A stretch of 49,464 nt of DNA from Caldifarciminota bacterium. GTDB lineage: Bacteria > Hydrothermota > Hydrothermia > WGAB01. Under the pieces are notes generated by a model that saw only the letters and a list, made by a program, of their open reading frames with translations, did not search any database and was not told the origin of the DNA. The stretch lies in NCBI GenBank assembly GCA_015490555.1, contig WFXO01000005.1, positions 1 to 49,464 on the forward strand, read 5' to 3'. The translations under genes and the position numbers were made by a program. Shown piece after piece: positions 8,724-18,741 of the stretch. The first letter of the stretch is position 1, and the number at the start of each line of letters is the position of its first letter.

Positions 8724-10508
8724 TTAAACTGCGATTTCAGAACTGTCAACTTGACTCAAAGGGATGAAGGGAATAAGTTCCCGGATCTTCCCCTTGAGGT
8801 ATTCCAGGACCACTTGACGGACCTCTTCGGCGGTTTTGAGGTTCAACACCTCTTCTTTGAGGACACGGGCTTTCTCCTTGGAGATGCTCCGAATGACTTC
8901 CTTGGTCTGCAAGAGATAAGCGGGTACGACCGAAAGTTCATCCACATCCATACCCACGAGCAGAGGAATCGCCAAGGGATCGGCCGCCATTTCCCCACAC
9001 ACCGAGACCAAGACATTCTGGCTGTGCGCCTTGCGAACCGTCTCGTCTAAAAGGCGCAGAACCGCTGGATGGAGGTGATTGAATAAGTACGAAACCTTTG
9101 GGTTTTTTCGGTCTACTGCCAACACATACTGGGTCAGGTCATTGGTCCCGATACTCACAAAGTTTACTTCCCGGGCAAGGGCGTCCACCATCAGGGCAGC
9201 CGCCGGTGTTTCGACCATGATGCCAATATCCGGACAACATCGCCGGCGCTCTGGGTCGGAATGGACCTCCTGAGACACCTCTGCCAAAATTTCCTTAAAC
9301 TCCAGGATCTCTTCTAACGTCGAGACCATAGGGAGCATGAATTTCAGGTTCTCTCGCTCATTGGCTCGGATCACTGCCCGAAGTTGGGTCCGTAAGGTCT
9401 TTTGGTCTTTCTCTTTGAGGAGCAGTCGGATCCCACGGAGACCCAGAAACGGATTGTCTTCTTTCTCTCCCAAGAACTTGTCACCCCCAATATCGAACGC
9501 ACGGATGGTTGCGGTGAACGGATATACTCGATCCGCCATCTCCTGATAAATTCGATATTGGGTCTCTTCATCCAGTCGGCCGGTATAAAAGAGGATTTCG
9601 GTTCTGAAGAGTCCGATTCCGCGTTTTTCTACGCGATCTAAGATCGCCAACTCCTCGGGAAAATCGATATTCAAAGAGAGCCCGATCTGGAAGCCATCTT
9701 CGGTGATCGCCTCTGTCCCCTTCAAGCGTAGCAGATCTGTCTGAAACTTCTGAAATTCTTTCATCTTGAGGACATACATCTTCCGAGTGTGACGACGCGG
9801 ATAAAGGATGACGGTCCCTAAATTCCCATCCACAATGACCCGTTGTCCGTTCTTTACGGTGTCCATCCCCTCTACACAGAAAACGCCAGGAATCTGGAAA
9901 TCTCGAAGAATAATCGCAGCATGGGATGTTTGCCCGCCCGATTGCAGGACAACCGCACGGATGTCTTTCTGGGTCAAATAAATGGTCTCTTTGACGGATA
10001 GGTCGTCCGAAAAGATCACAGTACCTGGCTTGACTTGGAGGAAGGTAGAGGGTTCCGTCGCATGCATCTTTGAAATCAATTCCTTCGCGATCTGGAGCAC
10101 CTCACTCGCACGTTCTTTGAGGTACCGGTTCTCGGATTCCTCGAACTGGCGAGCCAAATCTTTGGCCACCTTTTGAACGGCGTAGTCGGCCCGGACCTTC
10201 TGTCGTTCAATGCTGTGAATCACCCCTTCGACGAACTGTTTGTCTTCCAGGATCAGAATTTGGGTTTCTAAGAGTTGAGCCATCTTTGGGGGCTGGTTTC
10301 GTTGGGTCAGTTCCATCTCCGCGATCAGTTCGCGTCTTGCATTCTGAAATGCCTGAATCTCTTCGGGGATCCGCTCTACAGGGATGATCTTCCGCGGGAT
10401 TCGCAGTTGGACATGCCGCAAAACAAACGCGGGCCCGATCGCGATCCCGGGCGAAACGGGGATCCCCTTGAGGGTGATCTCTGCCTTTTTAGTCTTCTCC
10501 GAATCCAT
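8724..10508 (-). CDS. ptsI: Phosphoenolpyruvate-protein phosphotransferase (PTS enzyme I)
   Basis: 594-residue cytosolic enzyme that transfers phosphate from PEP to HPr. The phosphorylated histidine is His196 in SGGQTSHAA. The PEP-binding barrel has the family signatures GIGLFRTEILF, VSIGTNDLTQY and VCGEMAADP with its active-site cysteine. Length matches the family (about 570-600). The ATG overlaps the 3' end of the HPr gene by 20 nt, giving a ptsHI pair. No sugar-specific enzyme II or HPr kinase is in the window, so whether the pair feeds sugar import or a regulatory phosphorelay cannot be decided. Placement inside a nusA-infB operon is unusual. Confidence 0.96.
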   Translation of the reverse strand: MDSEKTKKAEITLKGIPVSPGIAIGPAFVLRHVQLRIPRKIIPVERIPEEIQAFQNARRELIAEMELTQRNQPPKMAQLLETQILILEDKQFVEGVIHSIERQKVRADYAVQKVAKDLARQFEESENRYLKERASEVLQIAKELISKMHATEPSTFLQVKPGTVIFSDDLSVKETIYLTQKDIRAVVLQSGGQTSHAAIILRDFQIPGVFCVEGMDTVKNGQRVIVDGNLGTVILYPRRHTRKMYVLKMKEFQKFQTDLLRLKGTEAITEDGFQIGLSLNIDFPEELAILDRVEKRGIGLFRTEILFYTGRLDEETQYRIYQEMADRVYPFTATIRAFDIGGDKFLGEKEDNPFLGLRGIRLLLKEKDQKTLRTQLRAVIRANERENLKFMLPMVSTLEEILEFKEILAEVSQEVHSDPERRRCCPDIGIMVETPAAALMVDALAREVNFVSIGTNDLTQYVLAVDRKNPKVSYLFNHLHPAVLRLLDETVRKAHSQNVLVSVCGEMAADPLAIPLLVGMDVDELSVVPAYLLQTKEVIRSISKEKARVLKEEVLNLKTAEEVRQVVLEYLKGKIRELIPFIPLSQVDSSEIAV

Positions 10509-10755
10509 GCTCCACCAACTTCACCAAGGCCTCCACCGCCTCTTCTTCATCCGGTCCTTCAGCCCGGATCGTAATCTCAGAACCTTTCGGTGCAACCAAC
10601 ATCATGAGCCCCAGGATGCTTTTGCCGTTGACCTCATTCCCATTCTTTACCACAGTGATTTGTGACTCGAAATCTGAGGCCAGTTTTGCGAAGGCGGCCG
10701 CGGGTCGAGCGTGCAGTCCGAGGGTATTGACGATCTTGACAGTCCGCTCCTTCAT
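10489..10755 (-). CDS. ptsH: HPr phosphocarrier protein
   Basis: 88-residue HPr, which accepts phosphate from enzyme I and passes it to sugar-specific components or regulators. The active histidine is His15 in GLHARPA. Ser46 in NGKSILG matches the regulatory serine that HPr kinase/phosphorylase modifies in many bacteria; that kinase is not in the window. The gene starts 6 nt after the ylxP stop, lacks a clear Shine-Dalgarno, and overlaps ptsI by 20 nt, so it is probably translated through coupling. Full length, all key residues present. Confidence 0.96.
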   Translation of the reverse strand: MKERTVKIVNTLGLHARPAAAFAKLASDFESQITVVKNGNEVNGKSILGLMMLVAPKGSEITIRAEGPDEEEAVEALVKLVEHGFGED

Positions 10756-10761
10756 ACTGGT

Positions 10762-11043
10762 TTAGAGAAAGGAGAGCCGGTAGTCCAGGATATGGACCCC
10801 CCGCTCCCGCTCCACAAACGTCACCACATGAGATAAGAGGGAATTCGCCCCTTGTGTATCCGCAGACGCCACCACAATCATCAACGTCGCTCTCTGCCAC
10901 AACCCTTGAGAATCGATCTCCGCAACCGACACATTAAATCTCTTCCTCATCTTCGTCTTCAGCCCATTGAGAATGACCCGTTTCTCTTTCCGGGTCGTGC
11001 ACTGTGGAAGATAAAGATCCATTTCCAAGAGGCCGATGGGCAT
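10762..11043 (-). CDS. ylxP: YlxP-like DUF503 family protein
   Basis: 93-residue protein of the DUF503/YlxP family (PF04456): a small ferredoxin-like fold usually encoded between infB and rbfA. The family pattern is visible as the N-terminal strand MDLYLPQCTTRKEKR, then LKTKMRKRFNVSVAEID and the central WQRATLMIVVAS. It is probably linked to ribosome maturation because of this conserved context, but the biochemical role is not established. It follows infB by 3 nt and precedes the HPr gene by 6 nt. rbfA and truB, the usual next genes, are absent here; PTS genes follow instead. Confidence 0.85.
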   Translation of the reverse strand: MPIGLLEMDLYLPQCTTRKEKRVILNGLKTKMRKRFNVSVAEIDSQGLWQRATLMIVVASADTQGANSLLSHVVTFVERERGVHILDYRLSFL

Positions 11044-11046
11044 TGT

Positions 11047-13179
11047 TTATCGGCTCAACTCTCGTTCAACTTCAACCAGGGTATAGGCTTCCAGGATGTC
11101 GCCGACTCTTACATCATCAAACCCTTCCACGCGGACCCCACACTCATATCCCTGGCTCACCTCTCGGACATCCTCTTTAAACCGTTTGAGGGAGGCAATT
11201 TTTCCTTCGAAGACCACTTCGCTATCTCTCCGGACCCGGATCTTCGCGTCCCTTCGGATCACCCCACGCAACACATAGCATCCTGCTACCGTCCCCACTT
11301 TCGGAATTTTGAAGATCTCTCGCACTTCGGCGGTGCCTAAAATCTCCTCTTGATACTCGGGCTCGAGCATGCCCTTCAAGACTTTTTCAATATCTTCGAG
11401 CAGGTCGTAAATCACTTTGTATGTGCGGATCTCGACTCCTTCACGCTTGGCTGCTTCCCGTGCACGAGCATCCACCCCCACATTGAATCCCAAAATTAAC
11501 GCATTCGAAGCCGATGCCAGCATCACATCACTTTCCGTGATATTGCCGATCCCGCTGTGGATCAAGTCAATACGGATATCCTGGAACACCATCTGGGTTA
11601 ACGCATCTCCAATCGCCTCCACGGACCCCTGACAGTCTGCTTTAACGATGACGGGAACCTCCGTAATTTCTCCCTTTTGGAGCAGTTCTTGGATCCTGCG
11701 TGTCAGGCTCCGCTGGTCTCCTTTCGCCATCTGATGTTTAAGCAACTCTTTACGTTCTTCTGCTTTCTCACGGGCTTCGCGCTCCGAATCTACAACAATG
11801 AGTTGGTCTCCGGCGCGTGGAAGTTCATCAAAGCCTTGAACCAACCCAGGATCCGAAGGTTTCAGTTCTTTCAAACGGTTCCCGAACTCATCATAGATGG
11901 CGCGGACCTTCCCGTAGGAGGTCCCGGCCACAAAGGGATCGCCAATCTTTAACGTTCCCCGTTGAACAATAACGGTCGCGACGGGGCCGCGCCCTTTTTC
12001 CAACCGACTTTCCAAGATCACACCCCGTGCCTTGCCTTTAGACATGCTGCGGAGGTCTAACTCCTCAGCCATCAACAACACCGCATCGAGGAGAACATCC
12101 ACCCCTTCGCCGGTCTTTGCGGACACTTCTACCATGATGGTATCGCCGCCCCAATCCTCCGGGATCAGACCGTGGTCAGCGAGTTCCCGTTTGACGCGTT
12201 CCGGGTCTGCATCCGGAAGATCCATCTTGTTGATGGCCACGATGATGGGGACACCGGCGGCTTTCGCGTGGTTGATCGCCTCGACAGTCTGGGGCTTCAC
12301 TCCCTCCACAGCCGAGACCACCAAGATCACAATATCAGTCACTTGTGCCCCCCGGGCCCGCAATGCGGTAAAGGCCTCATGGCCCGGGGTGTCAATGAAG
12401 GTAATTTGATGCCCTTCGTGAAACACACGGGATGCTCCAATGTGCTGGGTAATTTCCCCGTATTCTTTTGCTGCGATATTCGTTTTTCGGATGTAGTCCA
12501 AGAGCGTGGTTTTTCCGTGATCCACGTGCCCCATCACGGTTACCACAGGAGGCCGAGGCTCGGTATACTCCACCTCTTCCTCCACAATTTCTTCCTCTAC
12601 CGCTTCGGTGGAGACCGTGAAGCCGAAGCGCTCCGCAAGGACGGTAATGGTCTCAAGATCCAGGGTTTGATTGATTGAGGCCATGACCCCCAGGGTCATG
12701 GCCTCTTTGATCACATCCACCGGGTTGACGCCCATCATCTTGGCCAGTTCGGCAACGGTCACCGGTGCAGGAATGACCAAAGTTTTCTCCTCCTGGACCC
12801 GTTCTTCTACGGGCCGTTCGGAGGGCCGACCTTTGGTTACCCTGGATCGTCGACGGGAGGGCTCTTTCTTCGGCGTTCCGTGGAGGGTTCGCTTGATTTT
12901 CTCCCGAATCTTTTCCTTGGTGAGTCGACGGTCTCGAGGCCCCCGCCGCCGGTCTCCCTGAATCCCCCAGATCTCTTTCTTTTTCTCTAAGGATCGCTGA
13001 TATTTTTTCCGGCGTTCTTCCATGAGCCGGGTAATGGCTTGAATCATTTCTTCGTTGACCGGACTCGTGGGGGACTTCAGGGAGTACCCCAGTTCCTTCA
13101 ACAACCCTAATAGGGTACCTGTCGAAAGATTGAACTTTTTGGCTAAATCCTGGACTTTGACCGGACCCTTTTCTGTCAT
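11047..13179 (-). CDS. infB: Translation initiation factor IF-2
   Basis: 710-residue GTPase that delivers fMet-tRNA to the 30S subunit and promotes subunit joining. From the N-terminus it shows an IF2_N helical module (about 7-50), a short Arg/Lys-rich linker (about 55-125), a second IF2_N module (about 137-190), the GTPase domain with GHVDHGKT (217-224), DTPGHEAF and NKMD, then domains II-IV. The linker is short compared with enterobacterial IF-2. The ATG overlaps the nusA stop (ATGA) and the order rimP-nusA-infB-ylxP is the classical one. Confidence 0.97.
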   Translation of the reverse strand: MTEKGPVKVQDLAKKFNLSTGTLLGLLKELGYSLKSPTSPVNEEMIQAITRLMEERRKKYQRSLEKKKEIWGIQGDRRRGPRDRRLTKEKIREKIKRTLHGTPKKEPSRRRSRVTKGRPSERPVEERVQEEKTLVIPAPVTVAELAKMMGVNPVDVIKEAMTLGVMASINQTLDLETITVLAERFGFTVSTEAVEEEIVEEEVEYTEPRPPVVTVMGHVDHGKTTLLDYIRKTNIAAKEYGEITQHIGASRVFHEGHQITFIDTPGHEAFTALRARGAQVTDIVILVVSAVEGVKPQTVEAINHAKAAGVPIIVAINKMDLPDADPERVKRELADHGLIPEDWGGDTIMVEVSAKTGEGVDVLLDAVLLMAEELDLRSMSKGKARGVILESRLEKGRGPVATVIVQRGTLKIGDPFVAGTSYGKVRAIYDEFGNRLKELKPSDPGLVQGFDELPRAGDQLIVVDSEREAREKAEERKELLKHQMAKGDQRSLTRRIQELLQKGEITEVPVIVKADCQGSVEAIGDALTQMVFQDIRIDLIHSGIGNITESDVMLASASNALILGFNVGVDARAREAAKREGVEIRTYKVIYDLLEDIEKVLKGMLEPEYQEEILGTAEVREIFKIPKVGTVAGCYVLRGVIRRDAKIRVRRDSEVVFEGKIASLKRFKEDVREVSQGYECGVRVEGFDDVRVGDILEAYTLVEVERELSR

Positions 13180-14402
13180 TGGACCACCTTCTTCTCGATG
13201 CCCTCCTCGATCTTCTTCAAGACCAAGAGTGCGGTTCGTTCATCTAATCCAGTGCGCTCCATGAGTTCGGCAAGAAGGGGAACATCGGTAAACACGAAGT
13301 ACCCGGCTTTTCGCAACTTCTCGTTCACATCGGGCGGAACATCGAGTTCAAGCACGGTAAAGACATCCTTCGGTAACTCGTATTCGCTCGAGGGAACCAC
13401 AATGATTTCCTTGCCGACCAATCGGGACGCCAGGATGATGTTGAGTCCATCCTTCCCCTTGGCGTCCGCGACCTTATCGTCTTCAACTACGGCATAAATC
13501 TTATCGTCCTTCTCGAAAACCATCAGCGGGACCACGGGCGAGAGTGCAGAGGTCGCCATCCGGATGGTGTCGGGATACCAACGAACAATGTCAATATTTT
13601 CACTCCCCAACTCTTGGACCACAGGCCGGATCCGTGTTCCACGGATCCCAATACACGCGCCCACTGGATCCACCCGTGGGTCCTTGGACCGTACGGCGAC
13701 CTTTGCGCGACGGCCTGGGACACGTACCACAGCACGGACTTCGACCGTCCCTTCGGTTACCTCCGGAATTTCCTGCTCCATCAACCGGCGGATAAAGTCG
13801 GGGTGAGTCCGAGAGAGGATTACCTGGGGCTTCCGGCGTGTGACCTTGTCCACATCCAGAATGATGGCCAAAACTTCTCGATTGATGCGGTACTTCTCGC
13901 CAGGGATCTGCTCTTCCGGAGGAATAATTCCCTCGGCTCCGATTTGGACATAGACCCCGGTCTTATCCACCCGCCAAATCCGCCCTTTGATCAACTCACC
14001 CTTCCGTTTCTGGAAGTCCCGATAAATCCGGAGCCGTTCCGCTTCCCGAATCCGTTGTTGGAAGTTGTTTTGGATTCGTGCAATCAACCCGCGCCCAAAG
14101 GATTCTAAGGGCACCTGGACCATGATCTTTTCACCGGGCTGGATATCCGGGACCGCCTTCCGGGCCTCTTCGAGGGAAATCTGGAACTCTGGATTGGTGA
14201 CGCGCTCCGCCACCTCCTTCTCGATCAAAATCGAGAGATCTCCGCGTTTCGCGTCCAGCCGGACCTCAATCGGGTGATCAGGCCCGTACTTCTTCTTCAA
14301 AATGGAAACAATCGCCTCTTTGAGGGACTCAACAATAAAGTCGGTACTCAACTTCCGAGTCCGCGCAATGTATGCGATGGATTCAATGATTTCCTGATTC
14401 AT
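13176..14402 (-). CDS. nusA: Transcription termination/antitermination protein NusA
   Basis: 408-residue RNA polymerase-associated factor for pausing, termination and antitermination. The N-terminal RNAP-binding domain (about 1-125) is followed by an S1 domain (about 130-200) and two KH domains (about 225-345) that include the GACIGIRGTRIRPV motif. A C-terminal segment (about 345-408) resembles a helix-hairpin-helix module and is shorter than the acidic repeats of E. coli NusA. The start has GGGAGGT 3-4 nt before the ATG; the gene follows rimP by one nucleotide and ends in an ATGA overlap with infB. Confidence 0.96.
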   Translation of the reverse strand: MNQEIIESIAYIARTRKLSTDFIVESLKEAIVSILKKKYGPDHPIEVRLDAKRGDLSILIEKEVAERVTNPEFQISLEEARKAVPDIQPGEKIMVQVPLESFGRGLIARIQNNFQQRIREAERLRIYRDFQKRKGELIKGRIWRVDKTGVYVQIGAEGIIPPEEQIPGEKYRINREVLAIILDVDKVTRRKPQVILSRTHPDFIRRLMEQEIPEVTEGTVEVRAVVRVPGRRAKVAVRSKDPRVDPVGACIGIRGTRIRPVVQELGSENIDIVRWYPDTIRMATSALSPVVPLMVFEKDDKIYAVVEDDKVADAKGKDGLNIILASRLVGKEIIVVPSSEYELPKDVFTVLELDVPPDVNEKLRKAGYFVFTDVPLLAELMERTGLDERTALLVLKKIEEGIEKKVVQ

Positions 14403-14403
14403 A

Positions 14404-14838
14404 TTACCTCCCTAAGCGGATCTGTGTAATTTCTTCTCTCGGTATCTTAAGGGTTCCCTCTTCGGTTTGCAAAATAATCTCTGTCGGCGTAAATGCGTCC
14501 AGTTTCCCGGTATAGAACCCCTTTAAAGTCAAAACCGTTACGTCTTTCCCGGTCGCCCATTGGAGTTCCCGATCCTTTTTGAGCACACGGTTTACACCCG
14601 GTGAAGACACCTCCAAGATATAGGACCCTTCAATGGGATCTTCGATATCCAACAGGACCGAGAACTCACGTGAAAGATCTTCGCAGTCTCTTATTGTAAC
14701 CCCACCTGGCTTATCAATAAACACCCGGAGAATCTTCCGATTGCCTACGCCCTTCAACTCCAAATCCACCAGGGTCAATCCCCGTTCCTGGAGCAACGGT
14801 TCTAACATCTTTTCCAATTTCTTTTCCAAATCGGTCAT
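14404..14838 (-). CDS. rimP: Ribosome maturation factor RimP
   Basis: 144-residue protein needed for 30S subunit maturation. The N-terminal alpha/beta domain has the conserved LVDLELKGVGNRKILRVFID stretch and the YILEVSSPGVNR loop; the C-terminal part (about 85-144) is the Sm-like barrel. The ATG overlaps the proS TGA by 4 nt. The rimP-nusA-infB order is conserved in most bacteria, supporting the call. Confidence 0.95.
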   Translation of the reverse strand: MTDLEKKLEKMLEPLLQERGLTLVDLELKGVGNRKILRVFIDKPGGVTIRDCEDLSREFSVLLDIEDPIEGSYILEVSSPGVNRVLKKDRELQWATGKDVTVLTLKGFYTGKLDAFTPTEIILQTEEGTLKIPREEITQIRLGR

Positions 14839-16544
14839 GACACATCAGCCTTGAGATCTTGAACGATGGTTTGAACGCGGTCCGGGAGATCTGCGAGGGG
14901 AACGTCGATCTTCTCCCCCGTCCATCGGATCTTAATTTCGCCCAGGCCTTGGGCCACCTTCCGTCCCAAAACCACATGGACAGGAACTCCCACGAGGTCG
15001 GCGTCCTTAAATTTGATGCCTGGCGATACCGCGCGGTCATCCCAGAGGACCTCAACCTGTTTTTCCTGCAGTGCTTGATAAACAGACTCAGCCTGGGGCC
15101 GAACCTTCCCGGGGTCAACTTCCACGATTTCTACATCAAATGGGGCGATCGAGGCTGGCCATCGAATCCCATGTTCATCGTGGTACAACTCCACGGCAGC
15201 GGCCATAATTCGACCGATCCCAATCCCGTAACTGCCCATGATGATGGGTTTTTCCTTGCCGTCCCGATCCGTGAAATACGCGTGCATCGCCTCCGAATAC
15301 TTGGTCCCCAACTTGAAGATATGGCCGATTTCAATGGCATTTTCGACCGTGAGAGGCGTGCCACAGTGAGGACACTGATCCCCCGCTCGAACCGTTCGGA
15401 GATCTGCAAACCGTGAAACCTGAAAGTCTTGGTTCACGGCAACACCCACGATGTGATAATCGGACTCATTTGCGCCACACACCATCCCTTCGGCGCCTTC
15501 CAGGAGTTCATCGGCAATCACTTCATCCACCTCGAGACCAATCGGCCCGACAAACCCTACCTCCACACCGAATTGGTTCCAGACTTCCTCCGGTGTCGCA
15601 ATCCTCGCTTCCGGTCCTAAAACACGTTGTAACTTTGCCTCGTTGACATCGTAGTCCCCACGGACGAGGACCAGGACCGTTCGTCCCCCTACCTTATACA
15701 CCAAACTCTTAATTAACAATTCCGGGCCCACTCCCAGGAATGCCGTCACCTCTTCAACGGTTCGGACATTGGGGGTATGAACTTTTTCCCTTTTTTGGAA
15801 CGGACTTTGAGGCGTAGGGAGAGCGGGCTTGGCGGTCGCCACTTCCGTATTGGCCGCATATCCACACTGCGGACAGTGGACTAAGGTATCCTCCCCGGTA
15901 GGAGAAATCACCATAAATTCCTCGGATTGGGAGCCGCCCATGAGTCCTGAGGAGGCCTCGATGACCAAAAATTTCAACCCGGATCGCTGAAAGATGCGGG
16001 TATAGGCTTCTCGATGAAGGTCATAACTCTGATCCAGCCCCTCCCAGGTAGCATCGAAACTATAGGAGTCTTTCATGAGGAATTCTCGGCACCGGAGGAG
16101 TCCGGAGCGGGGGCGGGGTTCATCCCGGAACTTGGTCTGGATTTGATACCAGATCTGGGGCAAATCCCGATATGACCGGAGGAAATGACGGGCCAGTTCG
16201 GCAAAGAGTTCCTCATGGGTAGGCGCAAGGGCCAGATCCCGGCCTTTTCGGTCTCGGAGTCGAAACATGTCATCCCCAAAGTCTTGCCACCGGCCAGATT
16301 CTTCCCAGAATTCGCGGGCGGTCAAACTCGGCATGAAGAGTTCCTGGGCACCGATTCGATCCATCTCCTCACGGACAATGGTCATCACGCGCTGCATAAC
16401 TCGCCAACCCAGGGGTAGAAAGATATACACACCCGCCTGGTGTTGGCGAATATACCCTGCCCTCAGGAGCAGTCGGTGGGAGGGTGACTGCGTTTCCCGA
16501 GGATCTTCTTTCAATGTGGGAATCAGATGTTGGGACCAGCGCAT
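14835..16544 (-). CDS. proS: Prolyl-tRNA synthetase, bacterial type with editing insertion
   Basis: 569-residue class II aminoacyl-tRNA synthetase charging tRNA-Pro. Motif 2 is seen in TKFRDEPRPRSGLLRCREF (about 140-160) and motif 3 in MGSYGIGIGRIMAA. Between them lies the YbaK-like editing insertion (about 225-390) of bacterial ProRS, and the anticodon-binding domain fills the C-terminus. It is the first gene of a ten-gene minus-strand operon. A near-consensus promoter sits immediately upstream and the ATG has no Shine-Dalgarno, so translation may be leaderless. Confidence 0.96.
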   Translation of the reverse strand: MRWSQHLIPTLKEDPRETQSPSHRLLLRAGYIRQHQAGVYIFLPLGWRVMQRVMTIVREEMDRIGAQELFMPSLTAREFWEESGRWQDFGDDMFRLRDRKGRDLALAPTHEELFAELARHFLRSYRDLPQIWYQIQTKFRDEPRPRSGLLRCREFLMKDSYSFDATWEGLDQSYDLHREAYTRIFQRSGLKFLVIEASSGLMGGSQSEEFMVISPTGEDTLVHCPQCGYAANTEVATAKPALPTPQSPFQKREKVHTPNVRTVEEVTAFLGVGPELLIKSLVYKVGGRTVLVLVRGDYDVNEAKLQRVLGPEARIATPEEVWNQFGVEVGFVGPIGLEVDEVIADELLEGAEGMVCGANESDYHIVGVAVNQDFQVSRFADLRTVRAGDQCPHCGTPLTVENAIEIGHIFKLGTKYSEAMHAYFTDRDGKEKPIIMGSYGIGIGRIMAAAVELYHDEHGIRWPASIAPFDVEIVEVDPGKVRPQAESVYQALQEKQVEVLWDDRAVSPGIKFKDADLVGVPVHVVLGRKVAQGLGEIKIRWTGEKIDVPLADLPDRVQTIVQDLKADVS

Positions 16545-16553
16545 TGGAGCGTA

Positions 16554-16582
16554 ATTTTACAGGGTGGCCAAAACCCGGTCAA
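16554..16582 (-). promoter_or_regulatory. Sigma70-type promoter of the proS-nusA-infB operon, probably leaderless
   Basis: Read on the minus strand: TTGACC (16577-16582, 5 of 6 matches to TTGACA), exactly 17 nt, TAAAAT (16554-16559, 5 of 6 to TATAAT). Only 9 nt separate the -10 box from the proS ATG, so the predicted start of transcription is within a few bases of the start codon. No Shine-Dalgarno fits in that space. Transcription start not verified. Confidence 0.72.
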
Positions 16583-16631
16583 TTCGAGTTTTTATAGAAA
16601 TTGCGGACGTTTCAAGCCTTACGGAACGGCA

Positions 16632-17684
16632 TCACCCCCGGAAAAGATCCAGATAGTGGGGTTCCCATAACGGCCCGGTCAAAGACAACATGGCAGTCCG
16701 GGGAGAGACATTTCGGCGAAGGGCCTCCTCAACCTCCCCAAGACGCCGAAATAGGCTCTCCACCTGTTCCAAGGTTAAGTGTTGAGCCAGTTTTCGGAGG
16801 TCTTCGATCCGATCAACGTTGGCTACAATCTCTGGGGTGCCTAACTTGATGGCAAGGAAGTCTCGAATCAACGTCGCAAGAGTCCACAAGACCACCTGAG
16901 ACTGAGCCATGTCTACTGTGAGAAGGTTCAGAAATTCCACCAGTCCTGCCTTTGCCCGTTCCAACCATTGGTCTATTAAATCGTTGCGGATGGAGAGAAC
17001 GGCATGGTCGATCAGAGAGCGGGCCAAGCCCAAACTCCCGGACGAGAGCCGGTAGAGTACCTCAATCGGGAGATCTCCTCTCTCTGGCCAGGGATACCGT
17101 CGAAATTCCTCCAGTGAAAGGAGGGAAAACCGGAGCACCCGACACCTGGATCGCACAGTCGGCAAGATCGCTGTGGGACGAGAGGAAACCAACAAAAAAA
17201 TGGTATGGGAAGGGTGTTCCTCCAAGACCTTTAAAAAGGCGTTTTGGGCCTCCAGGGTTAGATTCTCGGCGTTCAGGACCACGACAACGCGAAACCGGGC
17301 CTCCAAGGGCGCCCGTGTCACTTCCTGCTCCACCTCTCGCACCTGGTCAATGGAAATCTTGAGTTGGGCATGGAATCCAGGAGGTCGAACCCAGCCCTTC
17401 TGACCCAAGGGCTCCCCTTTCAATTTGTCCGGGAGCAGAACCCAGAGATCTGGATGCTGAAACCGATTGATCTTCTGGCAGGAGGGACACGTCCCACAGG
17501 GGCGGATCTCCGGAGAGGTGCAATTTAGCGCTTTCGCAAACTCCAGCGCAAAGGTGGCCTTTCCAACACCTTCAGGACCTTCTAACAAGTAGGTGGGAGA
17601 AAGGGTTCCAGACTCGAGGGCCGCCACGACCGAACGTTTGGCGATATCCTGTCCGATTACGTTCTTAAAGTCGTATTGAGGCAT
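16632..17684 (-). CDS. holB: DNA polymerase III delta' subunit (clamp loader)
   Basis: 350-residue AAA+ protein of the clamp-loader complex. It begins with the conserved FKNVIGQDIAKR segment, has a P-loop EGPEGVGKAT near residue 42, and a zinc-type cysteine cluster CTSPEIRPCGTCPSC (four Cys) near residues 60-75, as in gamma/tau and delta' proteins. SSRPTAILPTVRSRC matches the SRC sensor-1 region. The ATG at 17684 has GAGGAGG about 7 nt upstream; a longer frame to 17717 would overlap the previous gene more deeply. It overlaps the acyltransferase gene by 20 nt and is last in its operon before the proS promoter. Confidence 0.9.
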   Translation of the reverse strand: MPQYDFKNVIGQDIAKRSVVAALESGTLSPTYLLEGPEGVGKATFALEFAKALNCTSPEIRPCGTCPSCQKINRFQHPDLWVLLPDKLKGEPLGQKGWVRPPGFHAQLKISIDQVREVEQEVTRAPLEARFRVVVVLNAENLTLEAQNAFLKVLEEHPSHTIFLLVSSRPTAILPTVRSRCRVLRFSLLSLEEFRRYPWPERGDLPIEVLYRLSSGSLGLARSLIDHAVLSIRNDLIDQWLERAKAGLVEFLNLLTVDMAQSQVVLWTLATLIRDFLAIKLGTPEIVANVDRIEDLRKLAQHLTLEQVESLFRRLGEVEEALRRNVSPRTAMLSLTGPLWEPHYLDLFRG

Positions 17685-18291
17685 CCAGGTCCTCCTCAGC
17701 CCGTCGGTTGACTTCATCGAGAGCGAGTGCGACTTCTTCTAAGGTCGTTTGCTCGCCGAGCGGATAAGGTCCCTCGACGCGGATCCGGCACCGCGCAAAG
17801 GGCAAAGGGACAAGGAATTGATCCCAACTCTTGAGGCGGCGAGCGGGTTGTGCCGCGACGCCAAGGAGGTAAAGGGGAGCGCCCGTTCGACGCCACAAAG
17901 CAAGGGCTCCGGGTTTCAAGACACGTCGGGGACCACGGGGGCCATCCGGCGTGATGGCCACCACACCGTCTTGGGTCAGGACTCGCGTGAGTGCGTCCAG
18001 AGCCGGTTTTCCCCCGCGCGTAGAGGAACCGAAGACAACCCGGTACCCGAAGGTTCGCAAGATCCGTGCTGCCAACCGGCCATCCCGATGCTGAGAAGCC
18101 AAGGCGGTTACCCGCCATCTCCGGTAGGTAGCAATCACCGGGAAAAAGGTCTCATGCCAGAGCACAACGATCGCCTTCCTTCTGGGGATTGGATCCGCCT
18201 TGACCCGGAGGGTCCACATCCACACGCGGTACAACGCGGTGATCAGGAGTCCTCGGAGGGCATCGAACAACTCGCGGAGCCAAGCCTGCAT
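17665..18291 (-). CDS. DUF374 family lysophospholipid acyltransferase-like protein
   Basis: 208-residue member of the LPLAT superfamily, DUF374 branch (PF04028). One N-terminal hydrophobic segment (about 8-28) is followed by the family's WHE motif in VVLWHETFFP, the SSTRGG motif and TPDGPRGPRR. Relatives are thought to acylate lipid A precursors or other envelope lipids, but DUF374 proteins are mostly uncharacterised. It starts 8 nt after the yjbQ stop and overlaps holB by 20 nt. Family confident; substrate unknown. Confidence 0.85.
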   Translation of the reverse strand: MQAWLRELFDALRGLLITALYRVWMWTLRVKADPIPRRKAIVVLWHETFFPVIATYRRWRVTALASQHRDGRLAARILRTFGYRVVFGSSTRGGKPALDALTRVLTQDGVVAITPDGPRGPRRVLKPGALALWRRTGAPLYLLGVAAQPARRLKSWDQFLVPLPFARCRIRVEGPYPLGEQTTLEEVALALDEVNRRAEEDLDASIRL

Positions 18292-18299
18292 TCGAGGGA

Positions 18300-18719
18300 C
18301 TATTCTCCAATGATTTTGATCAAGACGCGTTTCGGGCGACGGCCATCAAACTCGCCATAAAAGATCTGTTCCCATGGGCCAAAATCCAATTTCCCGTTGG
18401 TAATGGCCACCACAACCTCCCGGCCCATAATGGTTCGCTTCAGATGGGCATCGCCGTTGTCTTCACCCGTACGGTTATGCCGGTAGCGGCTGATCGGTTC
18501 GTGAGGGGCCAAATTCTCCAGCCATTCTTTGAAGTCCTCGTGAAGTCCGGGCTCATCGTCGTTAATGAACACGCTGGCCGTGATATGCATCGCATTCACC
18601 AGACACAAACCCTCTTTGACCCCACTCTCTTCCACGGCTTTTTCAACTTCCTTGGTGATGTTGATCAACGCCACGCGCGTCGGTGTATTAAACCATAATT
18701 CTTTGCGGTAACTCTTCAT
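18300..18719 (-). CDS. yjbQ: YjbQ family protein (UPF0047)
   Basis: 139-residue protein of the UPF0047/YjbQ family, annotated in places as secondary thiamine-phosphate synthase because of weak activity; the physiological role is unclear. Conserved motifs seen: [29 protein letters not shown], and [16 protein letters not shown] at the end. Two tandem ATGs follow AAGGAGG; the second (18719) has the better 7-nt spacing, the first (18722) adds one Met. It lies 22 nt after tldE and 8 nt before the acyltransferase gene. Confidence 0.9.
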   Translation of the reverse strand: MKSYRKELWFNTPTRVALINITKEVEKAVEESGVKEGLCLVNAMHITASVFINDDEPGLHEDFKEWLENLAPHEPISRYRHNRTGEDNGDAHLKRTIMGREVVVAITNGKLDFGPWEQIFYGEFDGRRPKRVLIKIIGE

Positions 18720-18741
18720 CATGGATCCTCCTTCCATCCAT

